This document shows positions 1-11,706 of a stretch of DNA of 64,000 bases, in pieces. This DNA is from Progne subis subis (lineage: Eukaryota > Chordata > Aves > Passeriformes > Hirundinidae). Numbering within the stretch: the stretch's first letter is position 1; each line of letters begins with the position of its first letter. The stretch covers positions 4,967,058 to 5,031,057 of the forward strand of contig JAKJHU010000030.1 of assembly GCA_022316685.1 (NCBI GenBank), read 5' to 3'. The position numbers and the translations under genes were made by a program. The notes beneath the pieces were generated by a model. It did not search any database, was not told the DNA's origin, and worked only from the letters and a program-made list of their open reading frames with translations.

Positions 1-2407
<2,407 letters not shown>

Positions 2408-3514
2408 TTAACTTCATAGGCAGAGCAACCTGTATTCTCTAAGCAGTTTGGAACTGTAAGAGGTACAACTGAAATCCAGAACACAAGGCATACTAGCAAC
2501 ACTGGATGCTCAAACACATGGACACATGGAGTAGAGAGTTAAAGCCACTGCTTCCTCCTGGAAAACTGTAAACTTTAAAAAGTATGTTATTTTAATAAAC
2601 ACAAACAAAAACATCCAAAAGTGAACTGGAACCAAGTAATTTCTATCTTATGTAGAAAAATGATCTTAATTTTTTGCCACCACTCTTTCATAAGACTACA
2701 TTATCAGTGTAGCAAAACTGACAAAGAAAACATCCAATAGTAAGCTTTCCAGAGACAACCAAATAAAGGCTGAACAAACAATACCAAGCAGCATCTTGAG
2801 TCTTAACAGGATCATAGTTACATGCAGAGGTACTTCACATAAACATCTGCAAATCAAATCCCACACCGGATGTTAAAAAGTCAGAATACAACAAATATCT
2901 AAATTGCAAGTTGTACACCTTCCCAAAATGGGAATCCCCATTATGGGATGTTCTGTGTTAGGTACTGCTGCTCTGCACAGGAGGTTGTGCTTCCAGAGAC
3001 AAAAGAAAATTCTACTACTTAAAAATATTACCTCAATGTCAGTATTTCAGACAGCACAACCTGGCTGAAATCCTTCATAATCTGTCTTATCAGCACTTAA
3101 AAAAAATTAAAAATCATACTCTGCTGAGCAGAGGCATTGAGAAATTTCTTTTGGCACAGGAAGAACAAATATTTGTCCCTCACCCATCCTTCCGCGTATT
3201 CTAACTTGATCATTTGGAGGAATTGGTAATGTGCTTTGAGGGTACATTATCCTTTAAAGCTTAATAAGATTATTAAAGCATGAACCAGTTTTGGTGATGA
3301 GTGCTTTATATATTTCTCTATGCCCCACACACCCCAACCAAGCATCTTCATTTATAACCACGAAGACTTTTGCCATTTTATGTGACGTTAGGAGAAACAA
3401 TGGCAGGGCTATATTCCGTCTTTGGAAATAAATTAAGCACATTTTAACATTCCAGGTGACTGCAAGTTTTAATAGCTCCCGTCCCTAAGGCGGGGGAGGG
3501 GCGGCACAAAACTG

Positions 3515-3532
3515 GCGTTTGTTTGCAAACGC
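3515..3532. repeat. Perfect inverted repeat at the island edge
   Basis: GCGTTTG (3515-3521) and CAAACGC (3526-3532) are perfect 7-bp inverted arms around TTTG. The core GTTTGCAAAC at 3521-3530 is itself a perfect 10-bp palindrome. It lies at the gene-proximal edge of the CpG island. It could be a factor-binding dyad; no function is shown by the sequence alone. Confidence 0.6.
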
Positions 3533-3592
3533 GCGTTGAAGAACTTGCCCGCACCGCGCGCGGCGGGGTTAAGGAGCCATTTTAAAGCAAAA

Positions 3593-3601
3593 TTTTGGCG
3601 G
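3593..3601 (+). promoter_or_regulatory. E2F-like site
   Basis: TTTTGGCGG matches the E2F core, TTTSGCGC-like with one change. It sits in an A/T-rich pocket (about 3579-3612) inside the GC-rich island, beside a candidate splice donor at 3612. It may belong to a proximal alternative promoter. This is a motif match only. Confidence 0.35.
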
Positions 3602-3610
3602 TTGTTATTT

Positions 3611-3613
3611 ACC
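3611..3613 (-). other. YWHAZ: Candidate splice donor of an alternative YWHAZ first exon
   Basis: On the minus strand the sequence reads GAGTG|GTAAATAAC, with the GT at plus 3612-3611. It lies about 1.26 kb upstream of the coding exon acceptor and inside the CpG island, so a first exon transcribed from about 3.7-3.9 kb could splice here. This is inferred from the motif and position only. Confidence 0.35.
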
Positions 3614-4381
3614 ACTCGGCGTGACCGGGGCAAACGCGGTCTCAACGCCGGCCCCAGAGCCAGTCTCCGGGGCACCGCAGGCTGCCGCGGCAGCATCCCC
3701 GGGCGGCAGCATCCTCGGCCGGGCCGCCCGCCGCCCCCGCGGGCTGGGCGCTGCCGCGGCTCGGGCACGGCGAGCGCGGTGACAGCAGAAAATGGAGCGG
3801 CCCGGGGGCGGGCGGAGCGGAGGGCGGGGCGGGCGGGCGGCCCCGGGGCGCTGCGGCCGCCCCTCCCTCCCTTCCCTCCCTCCCTGCGCCGCGCCCGCCG
3901 CGGGGACACCGAGCGCCGCGCCCGCCGCCTTTGTCACGGCGGGTGGGCGCCGGAGCCCGGCCCGCCCCGATGCCGCTCCCCTCCGCCCAGCGCGCCCCGG
4001 GGGAGGATGCCGCGTCCCCGCCCCGGAATAGGGAAAGCCCGCGGGCCCAGCCCCAGGGGATTCGGCACGGGGGAGGGGGAGCGACGGAGGAGGAGCCCCC
4101 TCCAGTCTAGGGGAGGCCGCCGCTCTCTCCCGGACCCCTCGGCCGGGGCGGGGAGGATGGGCGGAGGCGGGGGGGCCTGGGCGGCGAGAGAGGGGGTTGG
4201 GGGAGGCCTGGGCGGAGGGAGGGAAGCGAGCGCGGCCGAGGGGCGGCCGCCGCCGCGGCTCTTCCGCGCCCGGGCCGGGCTCCCGGCGGGAGACCACGCC
4301 CGGCAGCGCCCGCCGCCCGCGCCCCGGCCCCCGCCCGGCGGGGGTGGCGCTCCCCTCCCTGTGGCCGCCGGGGTCGCCTTC

Positions 4382-4384
4382 ACC
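4382..4384 (-). other. YWHAZ: Candidate splice donor of an alternative YWHAZ first exon
   Basis: On the minus strand the sequence reads GGCAG|GTGAAGG, with the GT at plus 4383-4382 and the exon ending at 4384. It is a strong consensus match inside the CpG island, 230 bp downstream of the main predicted donor. It may serve a second first exon or a longer version of exon 1. Confidence 0.4.
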
Positions 4385-4616
4385 TGCCGCCCCCTCCGCC
4401 GGTGCTTTCCCCTGTTCCCCTCCTATCCCCAGCGGAGAAAGGCCCCGCCGCCCCGCGCGGCGACCCCCGCGCAGCGGCCCCCGCGCCCCGCTCCCTCCCC
4501 ACGGAGCCGTCCCGGGGGGAGCGGGGCGGACTGGGCGCCGTCCCCCGGCCGCCCCGCTCGGTGCTCCCGACCTGCCGCGTGCCGGGGGGGCCGGTCCCGG
4601 GCGGCGGCCCCGTTAC

Positions 4617-4740
4617 CTGTGCGCGGCGGGCGGGCGGGCGGGCGCGGGTGCGTCGGTGCGGGCGGGCGGCCGGCGCGGACTGTGCGGCTCTGGCGCTCGC
4701 GGCGCTGCAGCCTCGCTCCCTCCCTCCCTCTCCCGGCGCC
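4617..4740 (-). other. YWHAZ: Predicted YWHAZ untranslated exon 1 (start approximate)
   Basis: The exon end at 4617 is set by a strong minus-strand donor, GCACAG|GTAACG. The start is a guess: it should lie downstream of the inverted CCAAT box at 4765-4759, so a start around 4650-4740 is plausible. No ATG is needed here because translation begins in exon 2. The call rests on the donor, the CpG island and the known presence of a non-coding first exon in mammalian YWHAZ. Confidence 0.6.
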
Positions 4741-4758
4741 GCGCACGGGGCGTCTCCG

Positions 4759-4765
4759 CCAATCA
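4759..4765 (-). promoter_or_regulatory. YWHAZ: Inverted CCAAT (NF-Y) box
   Basis: The plus strand reads CCAATCA; on the YWHAZ strand it reads TGATTGG, the Y-box orientation. It lies about 140 bp upstream of the predicted exon 1 donor. NF-Y boxes are usually 60-100 bp upstream of the start site, which fits a start near 4660-4700. Confidence 0.65.
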
Positions 4766-4798
4766 CCGCGCCGCTCCGCGCGGGCCGCGCGCCGCCCG

Positions 4799-4806
4799 TG
4801 ACGTCA
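4799..4806. promoter_or_regulatory. YWHAZ: Full palindromic cAMP response element
   Basis: TGACGTCA is a perfect CREB/ATF consensus. It lies 33 bp upstream of the CCAAT box on the YWHAZ strand and 3 bp downstream of an RFX X-box-like motif. Position and perfect match make it a likely real site. Being palindromic, it could also serve divergent transcription. Confidence 0.7.
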
Positions 4807-4809
4807 AGC

Positions 4810-4823
4810 GGCGCCATGGCAAC
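4810..4823. promoter_or_regulatory. YWHAZ: RFX X-box-like motif
   Basis: GGCGCC-AT-GGCAAC matches the X-box plan GTNRCC-N(0-3)-RGYAAC, with one mismatch in the left half and a perfect right half. Together with the adjacent CRE and CCAAT box it forms an X-CRE-Y order on the YWHAZ strand. A motif match of this size can arise by chance in GC-rich DNA. Confidence 0.4.
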
Positions 4824-5024
4824 GGCGCGCGAGGGCGCGCGCGAACCTCCCCCCCTCGCTCCCCCACCCGGCGGTCACGCCCAGAGCCGGCGGCGGCCCC
4901 GCCCGCGGGCGCGCGCCTGCACCCCCCCGCCCCCACCCCGAGCCGAGCGGAGCGGAGCGGGGCGGCCCGGGGGTCCCGGGGGCGCCGCGGGTTCGGGGCC
5001 GCGCCCCGCCCCTCCCGCAGCGCC

Positions 5025-5047
5025 GGCCCCGGCCCCGGCCCCGGCCC
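5025..5047. repeat. Short GGCCCC/GGGGCC hexanucleotide repeat
   Basis: Almost four tandem GGCCCC units lie on the plus strand, which is GGGGCC on the YWHAZ strand. Four closely spaced runs of three or four G on the minus strand meet the usual G-quadruplex pattern. It lies about 220 bp upstream of the CRE. The unit is the one expanded at human C9orf72, here at a normal short length. Confidence 0.8.
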
Positions 5048-5440
5048 GGCGGAGAGACCCCCCGCACCCGCCGGTGGGCGGTGGAGCGGTGCCCGCGCCT
5101 GCGGCACGGAGCGGGGGCGGCAGCACCGCCTCCTCGTGTAGCCGCGGGTGTGCGCGGATGTCACCCGCGCCCCCCGGGCGGGCTCTCCAGGCTTTGTGCC
5201 GCTCACAGCGCCCAGTATCCCCAGTAACCCCCGGCGAGCCCCGTGCGTGGCTGGGTGGCTGAGCCGCCAGGGTACGGGGGGACCGGGATTGTCCCGGCAC
5301 ACGCGAGGCTGCGGGACGGCCCCGCATCGAGCCGCGCCCCCGAACCACATACTGCGCCGGGAGCGCCGCGCATCCTGGGGGTTAAAAACGAGAGGTCCGG
5401 AAGAGGATGGGAGCCCGGGGATGGCGGCAGGGCCCCGGGA

Positions 5441-5929
5441 AACCCTCCCGGGATCGGCGGATGGAGGCTCATTGGCTCTGCAGGAGCAGGACTGTCCCTC
5501 TGGAAGCCTCTCCCTTGGAAAGGCAAGCGGGCATTTCGGGCAGCACCACCCAAAGGTTGATGAGAACGTGCTGACAGGAGTAGGAAGAGTATTAATAAAC
5601 ATTGCTGTTGTTGGAAGTGCTTTTTCATTTTCTGATGAAAAAACCCCACCCTGTTTCCTAAAGGTCTTCGAAGTCGGCATTCCCGTGTCCCCCTTCTGAA
5701 CAGCTTAAATCCCTGTCCTCAAGCGTGCAGTCTCCTGACCTCTCCTGCTTTCTCCTAGGCTCTGGGATCAGCACTGTCTCACAGGATTAGAAATAAAATG
5801 GAGAACAATAAGATGGAGAAAGCACCTCGATATATTTTTTGAAAAGGGCCAGGTAGGCTGAAGGTTCTCTTCTAGATTCATGTTGTATCTGGCAGTGCCA
5901 TGGGCCAGGAGCATCTCCAGAGTGGGAGG
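5441..5929. other. Flank between two CpG-rich clusters
   Basis: GC content falls through this stretch and becomes AT-rich by about 5780-5880. Open frames that run out of the island end here without a recognisable domain. Nothing further can be supported. Confidence 0.6.
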
Positions 5930-6150
5930 GGGATTCCCTCCCGGGGGCTCGCCGCAGGCTGCCGCGCCTGCGGGTCCCCCCGGCGAGCTCTCCGCCCTGT
6001 CCCTGCCCGGTGCAAGGCTCCCGGAAAACCTCGGGCGAGGTCACGTGCTGTATCCCGGCCGTGCGCCCCGAGCCGCTCCCGCCGCTCCCGCACCGCTGGA
6101 CTGATTGCTGGGAGCCGCTCCCGCACGGAGAGCCCCGGCGCAGCACGGGC
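5930..6150. promoter_or_regulatory. Second small CpG cluster
   Basis: About 220 bp of CpG-rich sequence is separated from the main island by an AT-richer stretch. It includes a perfect E-box at 6042-6047 and repeated GCCGCTCCCG units near 6070-6130. It could be an upstream enhancer or a distal alternative promoter of YWHAZ, or the start of a divergent non-coding transcript. A weak minus-strand donor (TTAAG|GTAGGC, GT at 6154-6153) lies at its far edge. Confidence 0.55.
6042..6047. promoter_or_regulatory. Palindromic E-box
   Basis: CACGTG, preceded by GGT so that it reads GGTCACGTG, suits USF/MYC/TFE-type bHLH-zipper factors. It sits inside the second CpG cluster. Motif match only. Confidence 0.4.
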
Positions 6151-6599
6151 CTACCTTAATGGAATAGTAATGTAACGCTCGTAATAGTCTCTTGGTGGGG
6201 CAGAGTGAGGGAGCAGCGTAGGAAGAGTGAGGTGCTTTCTTCTGGGAAAGCAGGAGGAAGTAATGGATGTATTTGTGTTCCAGAGTGGCCGGGAGCGGGT
6301 TGGTTCGGTACCAGAGAAAACAGCATCTACAGGTTCTCCCGCAGGTGCGCTGCCTCCTGCTCTTGCCCGCACGCTTCTCTCTGTCTTTTCCAGGGAGCTC
6401 CAGGACAGCTTTCCCAGCGTGGTCCTTGTTTTCCTTGCGCCCTGCAGTGACAAAGTGACTGTAGACTTGAGAGTGAGATAAAGTGATCAGAATGGGGCCA
6501 CTTTCATCTTTGAAACAGTGATCCCTGTGTTTTGACTGGATATCAGATAGGTGCTACTTTAAGATCCTCCTGACAAAGTTGACTTTTTAAGAATTAGGC

Positions 6600-6624
6600 T
6601 TTTTTTTTTTTTTTTTTTTTTTTT
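6600..6624. repeat. Homopolymer T tract (25 bp)
   Basis: An uninterrupted run of T. No retrocopy body is visible beside it, so it is read as a simple repeat. Confidence 0.9.
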
Positions 6625-9600
6625 CATTATATCATACAGAGTGCAGTTCTTCCGTGGTGTCATTTTACCTGCAGGGTTTGTTTCTGGATTTCTTACTACC
6701 CTTCCTCGTGGCCTAAGATGTATGTTGGGGTTTGTCATAATGTATGTCATACTCCATGTAAGTTTTGCCCATCAGCCTCTGGTATCTTAGACATTAATTT
6801 ATCAGTGGGATATTTAAAAAATTATTTCTCATCAGTTCTAACTCCAAGGTTTAATGAATTTCACTCATGTTCCTCTGGAATGTTGTTGGAAGGCTTGTGG
6901 AAAGAGCTAAAAAAAGCAAAATAGGCAATATTGTGTAGAATGAAGCTCCCCAGAGTTTACTAGCTGTGTCAGGTGAGAACATCACTGTTGCTTAATTTAG
7001 ATGTGAAGAATATAACCCTCCTCTTTTTTCCAAACAATGCTTCATTGGAGTATACAGGTACAGAGGGGGGTTTTGAAGCAAACATTGTAAGGCTCAGGTT
7101 CATAATGTATTCCAATACACAATGCTTCATCTTATCTGTTTTTATTTTTTACCATTATTTTCCAGTTTAGGAAGCAATAGGAGGAGAGCTTTAGAGCTGT
7201 ACTTGAACACAGATGGTATGATGGCACAGCATTTGCTGCAACTTGTTTCAAGTTATGTTACAGAGTTCATTTTTAACATAAGCTAAAAACCCTTATTTTG
7301 TAGAAAAGTCTCATTGAAATGGCAACCACCCAAATATAGAGCATACGTTTTCAGAGGTACATGAATATTTTCTGGTAACACGATGAAAAATTAACTGATA
7401 CAGGAAAAATTATGATTCTTAAAATGTGCATAAAGAACCCAGACTGGAGCCTGCATTAGATGAAGCACAAGTGCATATTGCTTTTTGATATTTCCAGGAA
7501 ATATAGGGGAACCCTGTGTGAAGTAGGCTGCAATACTGTAGGCAGCATTAATAGTTTTGTGGAAGGAAAACATCAGCCTTTCCATTCTGTCCTTTCCATT
7601 ATTTTTGCTTTTGGAGTGAACGGAACATCTCCCGCAACAGCCCTAATTGCCACTAACCACAGTTTTTGTTTGCTACCAGCCCCATGCGTCAGTAGATGCT
7701 GCACTCTTTCCCCTTTAAGTGGGCTATTTTTGCCAAACACCATTTCCACTCCTCTGGATTTCATGAATGCTGCCATTTGAAACGGATCCAAGGAATTAGA
7801 CATTACTCACCTTTGCATATGCTGTCTCTTAAACAGATACTCGCCTGCTGTCTTCTATTCTTACATTTCCTGCACTTTTCTCCCATTGTGGAATGTTCTG
7901 TTTTGTCTTGCTTGTTGCAGTTTTGACCAAGGAACTTAGTCTCTTAAAAACCTAGGCTTTAAGCAGCTTTCCTGTCCTTTAGATGCATTTTCTCTGTTGC
8001 TTTCCTCGCAGCTTTTTGTTCGATGACTTGCACTTTCACTATCTCAGACTGTCAGGCGGCAGCCAGCAGCAAAAACTCATTTGTAGAGTTAGAAACATTT
8101 GCATATGAAAGTACATATATGCCTGTTTATTTACACACATTCTCACTTTACTTTCTTACATCAGAAGAAGAAATGGAGGTATGGGGAAAGGGAGGAAATT
8201 ACTCCACATATCTTCTATTTCCCGTCTAAAACAGCTTTTAGTTCTTCTCCCCCTTCATCCTTTCTCCACAAGTGCTTAATTATTCTTTCTTGTGCTTAAA
8301 GGTAATTAATTAAAAGCAGACAAGTACAAGGTAGGGTTATCCCCATACTAGAAGAGGATGGCAGGGTTTTTGGGAGTTGCCCCCACATAGACCAGGAAGG
8401 ATAACCCAGGAAATCCGTAGGAATAGCTCTTAGAAGTGGGTGAATGTTGTCAGGGCTGGAAGGCTCAGTGGTGGTGACTCTTGGTGCTAACCAGGCTGCT
8501 GTTAGAATATGGAGATGTTCTGTATTATTGTTGGTTGGTCTTTGTGGTGTGGTTTTGTTTTTTTGTTTTTTTTTTTTTCTGGGAACAGGAAAATGAGGAA
8601 AGGCAGCCTAGCAAAGGGCATTTCCCCAGAGGCCAGGAGATGATTCTGCAAATTTACGGCCTGCAGAGAGAAGAAAAGAAGAGCTGGCAACTCTGTTGTG
8701 TGCTCTCCTACTGTTAGGAGCTACATTTCCTAAAGCTGCTTGCCTAAAATTCTTATTGTTGGTGATTTCATTACATACCTATCTGTGCTGATTCTCAGGC
8801 TCCATGATCATATGCATTTTTATGCAGCCTTTGTGTACTTCTGTAGGGTTTTGATCTTCCTTCCCTCACTTAGCGAAAGTAAGTTCCTTCCATTATTACA
8901 ACCTTTCTGGAATAAAACATTTATTGACGTTTTTAGGAATATATCGTACCTATCTTTATTTCTTTCCTTGGCCCCTGCCTGTGATTTGCAAGCCAAAATT
9001 CAAGCTTTGTGCAAGGGAACAAGATGTTTTGTTCACCTCCTTTGTAGTCTGATTGTGCTTTTGGAACAGATGCCCTTCGTCCTGAGGACACTTGTAGCTT
9101 GACACACCTGAAAGACTTTAATGAAGAGTGCATGCATTTAGAGTATTCTTTTCTTTTTTGTTCCCTCCCCCATCCCCAGTGTTCTGAGTCAGATTCCGAC
9201 TCTCTGTCTGGTGCCAGGGATAAAACATGAATTGTGGATAATGCTACTATTTTCCATCACCGAGTGGAAAGTAGTCAGAGCTGCTGGATCTCACAAGGCC
9301 TTTGTCTCTGCCTCATCAAACATTCTGTAATCTCCTCATCTGTCTGTTTGTAGTCTAGTTTTTTTTAATAAAAATTACAAATTTAACCAAAGAATCAACA
9401 TACCAGTGAGTCCTGCATAAGTAATCCTTTACCTTGGATTCAAATCCTCAAGTGAATTTATATATGGAAAGATTTAGGTCTATATATTAGAGAGTTAGTG
9501 CATGGTTGGAAGTGTCCCTACAGGTAATCCTCCAATTCACCTGTCAGTACAATGCAAAGATACTTTCCACCAAAATAATTTTAAAATGTTTGCAAACATC

Positions 9601-11230
9601 TTGTCAACAGTGACAAGTATCCAAGGAGGACAGGATACCCAACAAATAAATGGCATAGAAATGATGAATTGTAGGTTACCACATTCCCTGATTCTGAAAA
9701 AAAATAATGTAAAATGGCAACTGCCTTCACAGAAGCTGTCAACCAGTGATGAAGATAAATCAGCACTGCTCCTTACTTTCTACTGACCTTTCTGAGAAAG
9801 GAAGTTAGATGCTGGTCTTCCTTGTTTAGGGAAGGCTCCTGGAACTTAGGAAAGACTGTAAGTTTGGAGAGAGGTCATTAAGAGCTGAATTTCCTTTAAA
9901 GAACTTTATTTCTGACCCTCAGTGTATGAAATGGGGGAAAACATCAGGAATTGGCTGCACTTACAGGGCTGCAGTAACTTCCAATAATCCATTAACTGAA
10001 AGGAGGGTTTCAGGGGTCTGGGTGGTGAGGCTGTCACATACATATATGCATGTTTGTATGTTTGTATAGGTTCTCTGAATCTCATTTATTTTCTTTCATT
10101 GTAGTGTTCAAGTACATTAGTGACATTGTAAAAGTGTGCAAATTCTTGAGTTGTTGAGAGCTCATTTTGAAAAACGCATCATGCCATTGCTTTGGGTATA
10201 TCTGTTTTCTCAGGGAAAATCCAGTTTATTTCTGTATCTGCACTGATCTTCCAATGTTATATACGAACTCAAAAGTTGCATGTAAGAACAAAGTTCAACA
10301 CTTATGAGTAAGGTTGATTAATCAGACTATTTTGAGATGCAGTTAGGGAGCAACTGTTTTAGGGATGCTGCTGCAGTCATCAGAACTTTGAAGAAACAAA
10401 ATGAAATATCCCCACCATCAGCAACAAGAAGGAGTTTTAACATGAATGTTTGAAAACACTTGGCTAGGTGGAGGCCTGCAAGTAGAATATACATGATATA
10501 TTATGATTTTATTATAGTCTCACTCCTATCTGATTGCCTCATGCTGAGGTATTTGCGTGTCTTCCAAAGATGTAGAGCCCATCACATCTATTTCCTTCAC
10601 CATTTCTCCCCACAGGAAGCAAGAGGGATGGTGCCAGAATGGGCACGCTGTGCCCTGGCATGTGTGGAGGTGGCTGGGCTCCTGCTCCTCTGGGAGCACT
10701 GGCTGAACCTGAGTCCTTGGGGCTGCAAGTCACGAGTTTGAATGAACTTAGCCTGGCACAGATAAATTAACTGTGCGTCAGCCTTATCCCAGTCCTTCAC
10801 AAAGGGCTGAATTACCGAATCCAGAGTAATCCTGTTCGTCTATAGATTAATACAGTTCTTTACTCATTGCAAACAACAGCCATTGGGATTTGAGAACTCA
10901 GAAGTCTTTATGTATTCATTTCCACTATGAGTGAGCAGGATAACACTTAAAAAGTGTTGCCAGAAGAGACAGGATGTCTTGAAGCAAACTTGAGACTAAC
11001 ATCGTCCTATTATACCTACTTTGATTTATTTTTGGGCTTATTTTTTATTTATTTGTTCTTACTAGCTAATGTTATTTTAATGTTGATTGTCAGGAGAAAG
11101 GCTCCGTAATGTCTTGGTTCAAATCAATTGCGCCACTTAATTTCAGAGCTTCTTATCTTGCATGCAGTTATCCTGAGTTTGTCTCTTATTTTTTTTTAAA
11201 TAAATTATTTATTTTCTTTGCATTCTTTAG
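6625..11230. other. Intergenic, no gene seen
   Basis: AT-rich single-copy-looking sequence. Open frames are all under about 120 codons and lack recognisable domains. A T-rich stretch lies at 8553-8578. No CR1 tail, LTR or tRNA-like structure was recognised. Segments such as 7420-7760 are complex sequence and could include conserved non-coding elements, which cannot be judged from one genome. Confidence 0.6.
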
Positions 11231-11265
11231 AAATAGAACATAGTTGTTGAAGTTGAAGGGACCAG
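11231..11265 (-). mobile_element. Possible very degenerate CR1 tail
   Basis: A stretch resembles the antisense CR1 3' end (a worn ATAGAAC...GAAGTTGAAGGGACC pattern). The match is short and broken, so this is a weak call. Confidence 0.22.
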
Positions 11266-11612
11266 AAAAAAATGCTAAGGTGCAAGTCTCATAGAGTATG
11301 TTCTGAGGATTTCTGGAGGACCTAAAAAATTAAACAGCATAGCTCCGATAGGATACACACCAACTTCTAAACTCTCACTCTAAACATTGTCTGTTAAAAG
11401 GATCAGTGGGTAACATATTGAACCTCTAGGTCTATAAGGTAATCCAAGGATTTATTAATACAGTGAATTATTTATCGGATAATAATTTGAAGTTAAAAAT
11501 ACAATGAGCCAGCACTTCAAAAGGCCATTTTAAGAGATGGTCCTTTTTAATTTCTAGAGTAAAAAAAAAAAAATCTCATTAATCACTTACTGGTATCTGA
11601 ACATTTCAATAG

Positions 11613-11706
11613 AGCTGTGGATGGAGGTAAATTTACTAATATATTTCACTTAGATTTCCACAAGCCCTTGGCAAAATTATCACAACAGGCTACTAAAGAA
11701 ATTCAA
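11613..11706 (+). mobile_element. Degenerate LINE (CR1/L3-type) reverse-transcriptase fragment
   Basis: One frame reads approximately AVDGG...HLDFHKPLAKLSQQATKE. It lines up with the conserved block of CR1-clade reverse transcriptases in which LDFxKAFD is followed by a His-Asn/Lys-xx-LL segment. The nucleotide pattern around TAGATTTCCACAAGCCC also fits. It is only about 95 bp, with no preserved ends, and is probably an ancient insertion. The flanks show no further coding trace. Confidence 0.42.

Larger units (their letters stand above)
3480..5440. promoter_or_regulatory. YWHAZ: CpG island promoter of YWHAZ
   Basis: About 2 kb of very GC-rich, CpG-dense sequence starts abruptly at about 3480 and fades by about 5440. 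It spans the predicted untranslated first exon and lies immediately 5' of the YWHAZ coding exon. It lacks an obvious TATA box near the main predicted start, and has many GC boxes, a CCAAT box and a CRE. This is typical of a broadly expressed housekeeping promoter. Long open frames in several phases are a by-product of the scarcity of A/T stop codons, not genes. The edges are estimated by eye. Confidence 0.93.

Noticed and set aside
3469..5699. Many long open frames (up to 421 codons) on both strands
   Set aside because: They overlap each other in all phases inside the CpG island, are Arg/Pro/Gly/Ala-rich with no domains, and exist because stop codons are rare in GC-rich DNA.
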